A stretch of DNA of 64,000 nucleotides from Actinomycetota bacterium (lineage in GTDB: Bacteria > Actinomycetota > Acidimicrobiia > Acidimicrobiales > Ilumatobacteraceae). Both the position numbers and the translations under genes were made by a program. Where the stretch lies: the NCBI GenBank assembly GCA_016213625.1, contig JACQZZ010000103.1:1-64000 (forward strand), given 5' to 3'. Of this stretch, positions 1 through 10,359 are shown in pieces. The notes below the pieces were generated by a model that was not told the origin of the DNA, ran no database searches, and saw only the letters and a program-made list of their open reading frames with translations. Position 1 is the stretch's first letter. Each line of letters begins with the position of its first letter.

Positions 1-26
1 ACCGCGATGGGAACGGAATCGACAGG

Positions 27-2324
27 TCACTGCTGTGCGGCCGCGATGGCCTGCCACACGCGCTGGGCGGTGCACGGCATGTCGATGTGGCGCACGCCGA
101 GGTGGCTGACGGCGTCGATGACCGCCGACTGCACGGCCGGCGTACTGCCGATGGTGCCGCTCTCGCCGATGCCCTTGGCACCCAGTGCGTTGATGAACGT
201 GGGCGTCTCCATGTGCACGACCTCCACGCTGGGCAACTCGGCGGCCGAGATGAAGGCGTAGTCGGCCAGGTTCGACGTGACGGGGTTGCCGTCGCTGTCG
301 TAACGCACCTCTTCCATCAGCGCCTGGGCCGTGCCCTGCGCGACGCCGCCGTGGATCTGGCCCTCGAGCAGCATCGGGTTCAGCACCGTGCCGGCGTCGT
401 CGCACGCGATGTGGCGCAGGTGACGAACCTGGCCGGTCTCGGTGTCGACCTCGACGACGGCGACGTGAGCGCCGAACGGGAACGTGGCACCGCTGACCGC
501 GTAGTACGCCGCATGGGCGAGGCCCTCGGGCAGGTCGGGGTCGGCCTTCGCCGCAACGGCGAGGTCGCCCCACGTCTTGGCGATGGAGGGCGTGCCCGAC
601 ACGTGGAAGCTGGCGGTGTCCTTGTCGAGCACCACGTCGGCCTCGTCGGCCTCGAGCAAGCGAGCGGCGATGGCTCGGGCCTTGTCGACCAGGTCGCCGG
701 CGGCGAGGAACACGGCGTTGCCGCCCTGCTGCAGCGAGCGCGAGCCGCTGGTGCCAGACCCCTCGGGCACGAGGTCGGTGTTGCCCCACACGACGTCGAT
801 CTTGTCCATCGGGATGCCGGTCTGCTCATGGGCGAGCATGCTCCACGCGGTGAGGTGACCCTGACCATGACCGGAAGTGCCGGTGTAGACGATGGCGCGG
901 CCGTCGTCGAGCACCTCGATCCGAGCGTGCTCGCCGGTGCCCACACCGCCCGTGATCTCCACGTAGGTGCTGACGCCGATGCCCAATTGCTTCACGTCGC
1001 CCGCCGCACGGCGGCGAGCCTGCTCGGCACGCAGGTCGGCGTAGCCCGCCGTGGCGAGCGCCTTGTCGAGCGCGCCCTCGTAGTCGCCCACGTCGTAGGT
1101 CTGGCCGACCATCGTGGTCTTCGGCTCGAGGAACTTCGGGATGAGGTTCTTGCGGCGCACCTCGGCCGGGTCCATGCCGATCTCGGCGGCGAACAGGTCC
1201 ATCGCCCGTTCGGCAGCCGCCGTGGCCTCGGGGCGACCGGCGCCGCGGTAGGCGGTGGTGAGTGCGGTGTTGGTGACCACGCTGGTGGACTGGCACTCGA
1301 TGTTCGGGATGTCGTACACCGCGCTGGCCATCGGCAGGGTCATGAACGGGGCGAGGATGGCGCCGTACTCCACGAAGTAACCGGCGTCCTGGATGACGTG
1401 CAGCTGATAGTGGGTGACCTTGCCGTCGCGGGTGCCGCCGACCGTGAGGGTCTGCACCTGGGCGCGGCCGTGGCCGAGCACCATCATCGACTCGCTGCGG
1501 GTCTCGCGCCAGCGAACCGGACGGCCCACCTTCTTGGCGATGACGCCCAGCAGCGCCTCTTCCGGATCGCACTTGATCTTGGCGCCGAAGCCGCCACCCA
1601 CGTCGGGGGCGATGACGAGCACCTGATCGGCCTCCACACCGTTGGCGGCGACGATGGCGTTCTTGGCGTCCTGCACACCCTGGCTGCTGAGCCACTGGTG
1701 GAGTCGACCTTCCGACCAGGCGGCAGCCGAGCCGCGCACTTCCAGCGGACACGGGGCCACGCGCTGGTTCACGATGCGGTGCGGACCGGACACCACTTCC
1801 ACGCCCTCGAAGAACGCGGGGCCGGTGACGCCGGGGCGCCCGACGAAGGTGGAGTCGAACACGACGTTGCTGCCGGCAGCCTCGTAGAGGAGCGACGTGT
1901 TGGTGAGCGCGTCTTCCATGTCGACCACGGGCGGAAGGGTCTCGTAGTCGATGATCACCTGTTCGGCCGCGTCCTCACCCTGCTCGCGTGTCTCGGTGAC
2001 CACTGCTGCGATGGGCTCGCCGACGAAGCGGACCTTGTCGATGGCCAACAAGCCCTTCGTCACGCCGGGGTTGAACTCGCTCGGCACGGGCTCGAGGCCG
2101 AGGTCGGCCGCCGTGTAGATGGCGAGCACGCCCGGCAACGCGAGCGCGTCGGACGTGTCGATCCCCGTGATGCGTGCGTGGGCGACGGTGGAGCGCACGT
2201 ACGTGACGTGAGCAGCCCCCTCGAGCAACGGCTCGCGAAGATCGTCGACGTAGACGCCGCCGGTCGTGAGGAACTTCGGGTCCTCCTTGCGAAGAACACG
2301 ATTACCCAAAATGCTGCCAGCCAC
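27..2324 (-). CDS. Form II CoxL-like molybdopterin-binding large subunit (xanthine dehydrogenase family)
   Basis: A 765-residue catalytic large subunit of a molybdenum hydroxylase. The N-terminus (GNRVLRKEDPKFLTTGG) opens the aldehyde oxidase/xanthine dehydrogenase a/b hammerhead domain, followed by the long molybdopterin-binding domain with GGGFGAK and DDAGTVLNP. The loop near residue 357 reads AYRGAGR, the form II signature, not the AYxCSFR of true aerobic CO dehydrogenase. The substrate is therefore probably an aldehyde, purine or other heterocycle, not CO; this is family inference. I chose the GTG at 2324, which has an AGGGGG ribosome site about 10 bases upstream, over the in-frame ATG at 2471 whose extra 49 residues look like noise. 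The FAD-binding and 2Fe-2S partner subunits are not seen upstream and could lie beyond the left edge, downstream of this gene. Confidence 0.9.
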   Translation of the reverse strand: MAGSILGNRVLRKEDPKFLTTGGVYVDDLREPLLEGAAHVTYVRSTVAHARITGIDTSDALALPGVLAIYTAADLGLEPVPSEFNPGVTKGLLAIDKVRFVGEPIAAVVTETREQGEDAAEQVIIDYETLPPVVDMEDALTNTSLLYEAAGSNVVFDSTFVGRPGVTGPAFFEGVEVVSGPHRIVNQRVAPCPLEVRGSAAAWSEGRLHQWLSSQGVQDAKNAIVAANGVEADQVLVIAPDVGGGFGAKIKCDPEEALLGVIAKKVGRPVRWRETRSESMMVLGHGRAQVQTLTVGGTRDGKVTHYQLHVIQDAGYFVEYGAILAPFMTLPMASAVYDIPNIECQSTSVVTNTALTTAYRGAGRPEATAAAERAMDLFAAEIGMDPAEVRRKNLIPKFLEPKTTMVGQTYDVGDYEGALDKALATAGYADLRAEQARRRAAGDVKQLGIGVSTYVEITGGVGTGEHARIEVLDDGRAIVYTGTSGHGQGHLTAWSMLAHEQTGIPMDKIDVVWGNTDLVPEGSGTSGSRSLQQGGNAVFLAAGDLVDKARAIAARLLEADEADVVLDKDTASFHVSGTPSIAKTWGDLAVAAKADPDLPEGLAHAAYYAVSGATFPFGAHVAVVEVDTETGQVRHLRHIACDDAGTVLNPMLLEGQIHGGVAQGTAQALMEEVRYDSDGNPVTSNLADYAFISAAELPSVEVVHMETPTFINALGAKGIGESGTIGSTPAVQSAVIDAVSHLGVRHIDMPCTAQRVWQAIAAAQQ

Positions 2325-2385
2325 GCGCAAACCCCCTGGTGATGTCGATGGCACTTGGCGACCGACACTAGACGGTGCCGGCCGG

Positions 2386-2922
2386 TCAGGGTGCGGTCGT
2401 GCCGGCGGTGGCCGCAGAAGTCTGCTGGCGTACGGCGATGATCTGCCCGAGCGCGTCGTACGGCCAGCCACTGGGCATCGTGATGGGAGCGTCGGGAGAG
2501 GGGAGCACCGTGAGGCGGATCTCGCCGCGCTGCACGTATCCGATCTCCTCCCGGGCGGCTTCCTCGATGCCCTCGGGCGTGTTGAGCTTGCTCACTTCGT
2601 CGGCCAGCTCGGCGTTGGCCTGATCGAGTGCTGCCAGTTCGCTGCGCTTCTGATCGATGTCGTCCTGCTGGCGCAGCCACGCCTTCACGGGCAACACGAA
2701 CAACGCCGCCACGAGCGCGGCGGTGATGACGAGTGCCGCGAGGGCGATGATGCCCCGCTTGCCGCGACCCCTGACGAGTTGCTTCTCCCGCGGGATCGGC
2801 TGCGTGAAGTCGGACAGCAATGTGTCGTCGGCGCGCTCGATCGTGGCGGTGTTGCCGCGAGTGGCGTCCTTCGGACGCGGGATCGCTGAGGTCTTGTGAC
2901 CGCCGGAGCTCATCGCGCCCAT
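2386..2922 (-). CDS. Septum formation initiator family protein (DivIC/FtsB type)
   Basis: A protein of about 178 residues with a charged cytoplasmic N-terminus, one membrane segment around residues 55-75 (IIALAALVITAALVAALFVL) and a coiled coil just outside it (residues ~80-110, rich in Q, D, E and L). The conserved C-terminal pattern EEAAREEIGYVQRGE is typical of DivIC/FtsB proteins, which bridge FtsL and FtsQ in the divisome. It lies just downstream of enolase on the same strand, the usual actinomycete arrangement. The start may be the ATG at 2922 or the one at 2913; neither has a decisive ribosome site. Confidence 0.85.
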   Translation of the reverse strand: MGAMSSGGHKTSAIPRPKDATRGNTATIERADDTLLSDFTQPIPREKQLVRGRGKRGIIALAALVITAALVAALFVLPVKAWLRQQDDIDQKRSELAALDQANAELADEVSKLNTPEGIEEAAREEIGYVQRGEIRLTVLPSPDAPITMPSGWPYDALGQIIAVRQQTSAATAGTTAP

Positions 2923-2986
2923 TCTCGCAGTGTCATCGAGCCGAACGCTGTCACACGCGAACTTAAGTTCGCGGGGTGGGCTGGGG

Positions 2987-4324
<1,338 letters not shown>

Positions 4325-4347
4325 TCAAGTCCGCCGATATCAAGTAC

Positions 4348-5319
4348 GTGGCAGCGTCAATGCCTGGATTCCCTCCGCCCGACATGAACGGGCAACAGCA
4401 GGTGGCCACCGTGTCGCCTGATTCGCGTCACCCCGTGCGGCCCACCTGGAACCCCGCCGAGGAGGCGCGTCGCCGCGCAGCGCTGGAAGCGGCGGCGCTC
4501 GAGAAGTTCGAGAGCAAGCGACGGCATCGTCGTGACACTCCCGAACCCACGACCAGCATCCCGCTGGCACAGATCTCTGCGATGTCGGCGGCGCATCGTC
4601 GTGAGGAAGACCACGCCAACGACCGGCACTACGGCACGGTCATCCCGCGCGCCATCTGCGTGACGGGCTTCTTCCTCGCGTTCGCGTTCCCGGCGGTGTT
4701 CCTGTGGCTGAACCAGAACGGCCACGCCGACCTGGTGGACGGCGCGTTCGAGCCGGATGAAATGGCCCGACGCGTCACCTTCACCCTGTTGATCGGCGCG
4801 GCTGTGTGCCAGCTCTTCGGGTGGCTGTGGTGGGGCGTCGCCGCCGCACTCAACGCCAACCGGACCGCCCGCTGGGCGGTGTCGCCCTGGTACGTGCCGA
4901 CCACCTACGTCGCAGTCGCCGCGGCGGCGGTGGCCGCTGGGTATGCCGAGCGTTGGCTGGGCGAGAACGTGATCTACGCCAGGGCGGTCGCGCTCGCCTT
5001 CGGCGTGATGATGTACTTCTCCACGTTGGCCACGTACCGCCGTACTGCACAGTCGCTGGGTGCGAGCACCAAGTACTTCACCCGGCTCATCGCGTGGCCG
5101 TGGGTCGTGGCCGCCTTCGGTGGCGTCTTCGCGTTCTTCTCCGAGTTCTTGCCGGCGCAGGCGGTACTGGGTGCGTACGTGGCCCTTCAGCTGGTGCAGG
5201 GCCTCTACGGCCTGACCATGTATCAGGCAATGGCCTCGTTCGACCGAGCCGCGGTGGGCACCCGGCAGATGCATCAGGATGATCAAGAGTTCGCGAAGTT
5301 TCTCAAGCTGGCGCGCTGA
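4348..5319 (+). CDS. Multi-pass membrane protein of unknown function
   Basis: Not recognised. The ~320-residue protein has a soluble, charged N-terminal third (about 100 residues, many Arg, Glu and His) and then about six hydrophobic segments, such as VTGFFLAFAFPAVFLWL, FTLLIGAAVCQLFGWLWWGVA and VVAAFGGVFAFFSEFL. The C-terminal tail is hydrophilic. The start is uncertain: GTG at 4348, ATG at 4360 or ATG at 4384, none with a clear ribosome site. It is followed 16-79 bases later by another membrane protein of similar layout, suggesting co-expression. Confidence 0.7.
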   Translation: MAASMPGFPPPDMNGQQQVATVSPDSRHPVRPTWNPAEEARRRAALEAAALEKFESKRRHRRDTPEPTTSIPLAQISAMSAAHRREEDHANDRHYGTVIPRAICVTGFFLAFAFPAVFLWLNQNGHADLVDGAFEPDEMARRVTFTLLIGAAVCQLFGWLWWGVAAALNANRTARWAVSPWYVPTTYVAVAAAAVAAGYAERWLGENVIYARAVALAFGVMMYFSTLATYRRTAQSLGASTKYFTRLIAWPWVVAAFGGVFAFFSEFLPAQAVLGAYVALQLVQGLYGLTMYQAMASFDRAAVGTRQMHQDDQEFAKFLKLAR

Positions 5320-5335
5320 GGTCCGATAGCAGGGC

Positions 5336-6277
5336 GTGGGTCCCGTTCAGACCAACTCCGGGGGAGTTCAGCTTCCCGTCCGTTCCATCAGGGCCGGAAT
5401 GCTCGCATTCCTCACCGCGCTCGCGTTCCTCGAGGTCGGTGCAGGGGCAGTCGTCGCGGAGGCGTGGAAGCTCGAACACGATCGTGGCGTCCTGCTGCTG
5501 AGCGATCGCGACGAGCTGAGCCAGCTGCTCGATCGGCTGCGTGTGATGCAGGGTGTGGTCACCGCTGGGGCCATCGCCACCACCATCGTGTGGTCGATCC
5601 TCGCCATCTACAACGCGATGCGCGTGGCTCGGCGTGGCGGCGTGCGCGACGCGGTCGTCGCGTTCGGCGCCTGGGTGGTGTGCCCCGTGTTGGTGCTCGC
5701 GATCGCGACCGGTCGGTACGAGGACCAGACCACGACGACTGCCGTGCTGCTGCTGATGCTCCAGGCCGGCCTGCTGTACCTGCCCTTCGGTGCGACCGGC
5801 AAGGTCTCCGAAGGGATCGGCGGCCAGCGGATGCCCTTCCTGCGCTGGTACCTGGTGGTGCTGGGTGCGTACTTCGTGCAGCACGTGTTCACCGGTCCCC
5901 TCGACCTGGCGAACCCGAAGCCTGCCGATGATCTCGGCCGAACGGCCGTGATGTACTTCGTGAACGCCGTCATCGTCGGCGTCATGGTGGTGATGGCGGC
6001 GGAGGCCTCCCGTTCGATGCAGCAGGCGACGCTCTTGCGGTCATCGCAGCGGCGCCTGCTGCACGACGACGCCCATCAGCGGATGCGGGTGAGTGTGGCG
6101 CTCAACGAGCTGCCGACCGCCGTGCCGTTGAGCCCCATGTTCGCGCCGCCCTCGGTACCGGCCGCCGCCGCCGACGCTTCGACCAGCGCCGAGTCGAACG
6201 TGGTGCCGTTCCCCGCGCCCGGGGCGCCGCAGGCGGACATGTCGAACGTGTCGGTTCCGGTCACTCCCGGGACTTGA
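5336..6277 (+). CDS. Multi-pass membrane protein of unknown function, second of a pair
   Basis: Not recognised. About six hydrophobic segments fill the first 220 residues (AGMLAFLTALAFLEVGAGAV, TAGAIATTIVWSILAIYNAM, WVVCPVLVLAIAT, TAVLLLMLQAGLLYLPFG, AVIVGVMVVMAAE). A low-complexity hydrophilic tail rich in Pro, Ala and Ser follows. The start could be the GTG at 5336 or the ATG at 5399, the latter directly before the first membrane segment. It resembles the preceding gene in layout and length. Its 3' end overlaps the convergent mazG gene by 17 bases. Confidence 0.65.
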   Translation: MGPVQTNSGGVQLPVRSIRAGMLAFLTALAFLEVGAGAVVAEAWKLEHDRGVLLLSDRDELSQLLDRLRVMQGVVTAGAIATTIVWSILAIYNAMRVARRGGVRDAVVAFGAWVVCPVLVLAIATGRYEDQTTTTAVLLLMLQAGLLYLPFGATGKVSEGIGGQRMPFLRWYLVVLGAYFVQHVFTGPLDLANPKPADDLGRTAVMYFVNAVIVGVMVVMAAEASRSMQQATLLRSSQRRLLHDDAHQRMRVSVALNELPTAVPLSPMFAPPSVPAAAADASTSAESNVVPFPAPGAPQADMSNVSVPVTPGT

Positions 6278-7703
6278 CCTCGTCCCACAGCGCGTCGAGC
6301 GCGGCGAGATCGGCCGACCTGAGTTCGATGCCGCGTTGCAGCGCCAGTTGTTCCACCTGCTCGAACCGCCCACGGAACTTGTGCGTCGCTGCACGGAGCG
6401 CGGCCTCGGGCTCGACGCCGAGGTGACGCGCCACGTTGACAACCGCGAAGAGCAGGTCGCCGAGTTCGTCGTGCACGGCGCGCTCGTCGCCGCTCTTCGC
6501 CGCCTCGCGCACCTCGGCCGCTTCCTCGGCGATCTTGGGGAGGGCCCCGTCGACGTCGGGCCAGTCGAAGCCGACCTTCGCGGCCTTGCGTTGCACCGCG
6601 TACGCGTACGACAGCGACGGTTGTCCTGTGGGCACGCCGTCGAACACCGAGGTGCGACCCTTCTCCTCGCGCTTGATGGCGTCCCAGTTGGCCACGACGG
6701 TCTCGGGATCGTCGGCCACGACGTCGCCGAACACATGGGGATGGCGGCGGACCAGCTTGTCGTGCACGCCCTGCGCCACGTCGGCCATCGTGAACCGGCC
6801 CTCCTGTTCGGCGATCGTGGCGTGGAACTCGATCTGGTAGAGCAGGTCGCCGAGCTCCTCGACCAGCGAGTCGTCGGTGGCCGGGTCGTCGGGGTCGAGC
6901 GCCTCGAGCGCATCGACCACTTCGTAGGTCTCCTCGAGCAGGTAGCGCACGAGTGACCGGTGCGTCTGCTCTTGGTCCCACGGGCACTGTTCGCGCAGCG
7001 TGCGTGCCAGCTGGTGGAACCGCACCATCTCGGCACCGACCGGCGCGGCGAGATGGGGCACGTAGATGCACGTGAGGTGGTCGGCCTCCACGGTGCGATC
7101 CAGCTCCGCCCAGGTGGTGTGCGTGACCGCCTCGTCGGGTGCGCCGAGCCGCTGGAGGATGACCACGGGCTCGTCGCCCTCTGCCTGTTCGACGGCGAGC
7201 TTGATGTCGCTGAGCACCCAGTTGGCGTGCGTGTGGGCCACGAGCAGCGGCCCCGGGCTTCCTGCCGCGGCGACAGCGAACTCGTGACCGTCGATCAGGG
7301 TGACCCCGGCCTCGACCGGGTCGATGCCCAGCCGGGCGTAGGCGATGTCGAGGAACGACATCGCCGGGTGCACCACCGTGGTGACCCGCTCGTCGGCCAT
7401 CAGCGCACGGACGGACCGTTCCAGCACCAGCGGCGAACCGGGAACCGCGTAGAGGACCTCGCCGTGCAACTCGGCGGCGGTGACGAGACGCTCGGTGATC
7501 TCGGCGTACACGTCGCCGAAGGTGTCGGCGCGTTCATAGACGTCGTCGAACGACGTCGCGTCGGCCACCAGCTCCGAGCACGGATGTCGCGCGGTGCGCA
7601 GGAACCGATGGGGGACGCGGTCGATCACCTGCAGCGTGTGCTGCGTGACGTACTCGGGCCCACCGGGGCCGAGGCCGACCACGACGACCGTCGGCCGGCT
7701 CAT
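6261..7703 (-). CDS. mazG: MazG: tetrapyrrole methylase-like domain plus nucleotide pyrophosphohydrolase
   Basis: A 480-residue two-domain protein. Residues 1-~210 form a SAM-dependent tetrapyrrole methylase-like domain (VVGLGPGGPEYVT at the N-terminus), and residues ~230-480 are two MazG repeats carrying the acidic EELGDLLYQIEFHA and DELGDLLFAVVNVARHL metal-binding motifs. MazG hydrolyses nucleoside triphosphates to monophosphates, cleaning up aberrant nucleotides. The ATG at 7703 overlaps the stop of the upstream lipoprotein gene by four bases (ATGA), so the two are translationally coupled. Confidence 0.93.
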   Translation of the reverse strand: MSRPTVVVVGLGPGGPEYVTQHTLQVIDRVPHRFLRTARHPCSELVADATSFDDVYERADTFGDVYAEITERLVTAAELHGEVLYAVPGSPLVLERSVRALMADERVTTVVHPAMSFLDIAYARLGIDPVEAGVTLIDGHEFAVAAAGSPGPLLVAHTHANWVLSDIKLAVEQAEGDEPVVILQRLGAPDEAVTHTTWAELDRTVEADHLTCIYVPHLAAPVGAEMVRFHQLARTLREQCPWDQEQTHRSLVRYLLEETYEVVDALEALDPDDPATDDSLVEELGDLLYQIEFHATIAEQEGRFTMADVAQGVHDKLVRRHPHVFGDVVADDPETVVANWDAIKREEKGRTSVFDGVPTGQPSLSYAYAVQRKAAKVGFDWPDVDGALPKIAEEAAEVREAAKSGDERAVHDELGDLLFAVVNVARHLGVEPEAALRAATHKFRGRFEQVEQLALQRGIELRSADLAALDALWDEVKSRE

Positions 7704-8485
7704 CCGTTGCCCAGCGGCACCACCGCGACGGCGTCGGGGTCCCACCGGCCGAAGCGCGGGTTGACGTAGATGTCGGTGGCGGCGAGTCGGTCGCGCACGT
7801 CGGCACTGACGTCTTCGAGGACGAGTTCGGCCTTCTCAGTCTTGTCGAGGTCGTCGAACGGGCGCATCACGACCACCACCGGTCCGCTGCCGAGGTCGAC
7901 CACCACCGGTGTGCCCGGTGTCGCGCCGGCTTCGGACAACAGCGTGATGAGGTCGGGATTGAATCCCGACGGGTCGAGGCAGTTCTTGCCGTTCTGGTCG
8001 ACGACCCGACCGCCGGTCTGAGCAAGGGTGTTGTCGGTGGAGTACTTGGCGGCGGTGTCGGCCAGCGAAGCGCCGCCCTCGAGCTCGGCGATGGCGGCGG
8101 ATGCGTCGGTGTCGGCGCCCACGGGAATGGCACCCAGGCACAACACGGGGCTGCCGTCGAGACCCAGCTCGTACGTGGCTCGGGCCTCGTCCATGAACGG
8201 TGCGGACAGTTCGTCGATCGCGTCGGTGCGGCGCTGTGCCAGGTCTTCTGGCCCGGTGAGGTTGGAGACGTCGCCGCCGAGCACGGCGACCGAGAGCCAG
8301 TTGGTGATGGACGCACGCACCGTGTCGCCGTCGACCGCACCTCCGGTGAGCGTGTTGAGCTCGGTGCGCGTGAGCTCCTCACCGTTCACCTCGGCGGCGG
8401 CGTCGCCGCGGGACACGGTGGTGCAGGACGAGAGGGACGCGGCTGCCACGAGGGCGCCGCCGGCCAGGACGATGCGTCGGATCAC
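7700..8485 (-). CDS. Lipoprotein with SurA/PrsA-like foldase features
   Basis: A 261-residue exported lipoprotein. The signal peptide MIRRIVLAGGALVAAASLSSC ends in the lipobox LSSC. The body starts with AAEVNGEELTRTELNTL, the pattern of SurA N-terminal-like chaperones, and the middle (ASLADTAAKYSTDNTLAQTGGRV) resembles a parvulin-type isomerase region. It probably assists folding of secreted proteins at the cell surface. It is translationally coupled to mazG. The rotamase domain looks diverged, so chaperone activity is more likely than catalysis. Confidence 0.75.
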   Translation of the reverse strand: MIRRIVLAGGALVAAASLSSCTTVSRGDAAAEVNGEELTRTELNTLTGGAVDGDTVRASITNWLSVAVLGGDVSNLTGPEDLAQRRTDAIDELSAPFMDEARATYELGLDGSPVLCLGAIPVGADTDASAAIAELEGGASLADTAAKYSTDNTLAQTGGRVVDQNGKNCLDPSGFNPDLITLLSEAGATPGTPVVVDLGSGPVVVVMRPFDDLDKTEKAELVLEDVSADVRDRLAATDIYVNPRFGRWDPDAVAVVPLGNG

Positions 8486-8540
8486 GGGCGAGACCCTACC
8501 GAAGGAAGGGTGCGCGCCGCGAGCCGCCCATGGCGGATGT

Positions 8541-10259
8541 TCAGGGGGTGCGGTCTTCCCAGTCCACCCACTGCACGTCGTGCGTGCGCAGGTAGGCCTT
8601 CACCGCTTCGCCCGTGGTGCGCGCGGTGTAGTCCGGCATCTCGCCGTGGAACGAGCGATAGCGGTCGACGCGTTCGTGCACCGTGCCCTTGAGTTCGGCG
8701 AATCGCAGCTCGATGCCTCGGCCCGTGAGATCCGAGTGCAGGTCGTGGAGCATCTCGGCCGCGGTGGCGTCGACGTCGGTGATGGGCTCCGCGGTGATGA
8801 TCACGCAGTCCAGCGGGTCAGAGCGTGCCGCGATCCGTCGGTTGAGGTCGTCGGCGAAGAACCGTGCGTTGGCGAAGAAGAGGGGAGCGTCGAATCGATA
8901 GAGCAGCAGCCCGGGGATGATGTGGCCTTCGGGGTGTCTCGCCCGATCGTGGTACCCCTTCATCCCGTCCACCCGGGCGAGCTCGGCCGTGTACGGCTTC
9001 CACGCGAGACGCAGGAAGTTGAGGATGCTGAGCGACACGGCCACGACTGCGCCGGTGACCGGGCCGAGGACCGCCACGGCGAGCATCGCGGCGATGGCCA
9101 GCGCGAACTCGCTGCGACGCACGTGGAAGAGGTTGACCATCGCCGGGATGTCGATCAGCGAGATCGCCGCCGCCATGACGATGGCGGCCAATGTGGCATC
9201 GGGCATGTGGTGGAAGATGGACGGTGCTGCGAGCGCAATGACGATCAGTGCGACGCCGGAGACCACGCCCGTCAGTTGTGTGCGCGCTCCCGATGCCTCG
9301 GCGACCGGAGTTCGGGAACTGCTCGCGCTGATGGGGAAGCCGTGGAAGAAGCCCGCACCGATGTTGGCCAATCCCAGAGCGAAGAGTTCGTCGTTGTTGT
9401 CGACCGTCTCGTGGCGGCGGATCGCCATGGTGCGCGACAGCACGCTCGTGTCGGCGAACGCCACGAAGGCAACACCCAGCGCTGCACCCAACAGGCGCTT
9501 CATGTCGTCCCAGTCGACGTCGGGCCACGCGGGGGAGGGGATGCCGCTCGGCAGATCACCCACCACGGGTACTCCGTGGCTCTCCAGATCCAGCACCACC
9601 GACACGACGATGCCCACGATCACGGCGATCAGCGTGGCCGGGAGCTTCTTCGAGACCGACCTGAGCACGAGGATGATGGCCAGGCACAGCGAGCCGACCC
9701 CGAGCGCCCAGCCGTTGAACAGACCGTCCTGCAGTCCTTCGACGAACGCCTGCAGCTGCTGGAACAGCGATTCGCCGGGCACGGAGAAGCCACAGAACTT
9801 GGCGGCTTGGCTGACGATGATGGTGATCGCGATGCCGTGCAGGTAGCCGTATCGCACCGGTGCCGAGAGGAGCTCGGCGAGGAACCCGAAGCGGGCCAGG
9901 CCCGCCACCATGCAGATCAGGCCGGCGATGATGGCCAACATGCCGGCGACCGCCACGGCCTCGGAGGGGTCGACGGCGATGGCCGGCAGCACCGCGGCGG
10001 CGATGAGCGGCGTGAGCGACGAATCAGGCCCGAGTACCAGGATGCGCGACGGCCCGAAGATGGCGTACACGAACAACGGGATGATCGACGCGTACAGCCC
10101 GTTCACCGGTGGGAGTCCGGCCGCCGCGGCGTATGCCATGCCGGCCGGCGCGAGCAGTCCGGTCAGCACCAGCCCTGCCGCGAGGTCGCGGGTGAACCAG
10201 GAACGTTCGTACGCACGCGCTTGGCGCACCGCAGGGATCCTGTCCCAACCCCAGCTCAC
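8541..10259 (-). CDS. SulP family anion (sulfate/bicarbonate) transporter with STAS domain
   Basis: A 572-residue inner-membrane transporter. The conserved SulP start (WFTRDLAAGLVLTGLLAPAGMAYAAAAGLPPVNGLYASI) is followed by 10-12 membrane segments, and a cytoplasmic STAS domain occupies roughly residues 430-550 (FANARFFADDLNRRI...DCVIITAEPITDVDATAAEML). The family moves sulfate, bicarbonate or other anions; the substrate cannot be fixed from sequence. I start it at the GTG at 10259, which has a GAGG ribosome site five bases before it, instead of the 61-residue longer frame. It is divergent from the glutaminase gene, with 100 bases between the start codons. Confidence 0.9.
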   Translation of the reverse strand: MSWGWDRIPAVRQARAYERSWFTRDLAAGLVLTGLLAPAGMAYAAAAGLPPVNGLYASIIPLFVYAIFGPSRILVLGPDSSLTPLIAAAVLPAIAVDPSEAVAVAGMLAIIAGLICMVAGLARFGFLAELLSAPVRYGYLHGIAITIIVSQAAKFCGFSVPGESLFQQLQAFVEGLQDGLFNGWALGVGSLCLAIILVLRSVSKKLPATLIAVIVGIVVSVVLDLESHGVPVVGDLPSGIPSPAWPDVDWDDMKRLLGAALGVAFVAFADTSVLSRTMAIRRHETVDNNDELFALGLANIGAGFFHGFPISASSSRTPVAEASGARTQLTGVVSGVALIVIALAAPSIFHHMPDATLAAIVMAAAISLIDIPAMVNLFHVRRSEFALAIAAMLAVAVLGPVTGAVVAVSLSILNFLRLAWKPYTAELARVDGMKGYHDRARHPEGHIIPGLLLYRFDAPLFFANARFFADDLNRRIAARSDPLDCVIITAEPITDVDATAAEMLHDLHSDLTGRGIELRFAELKGTVHERVDRYRSFHGEMPDYTARTTGEAVKAYLRTHDVQWVDWEDRTP

Positions 10260-10359
10260 GGCTGCCTCGACGTCACAATCAAACAGATTGGCACGGCAGG
10301 CCACCGTTGTCGTGGGACAGGGATCGACGGCGCGCGACGGTGCGGGTACCGTGACCGCC

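Noticed and set aside
1401-1500. True aerobic CO dehydrogenase assignment of the first gene
   Set aside because: The active-site loop is AYRGAGR (form II), not the AYxCSFR of form I CO dehydrogenases.
87-2342. 751-residue open frame on the plus strand opposite the CoxL-like gene
   Set aside because: A shadow of high-GC coding on the other strand; its residues show no family pattern, while the minus frame is a clear molybdenum hydroxylase.
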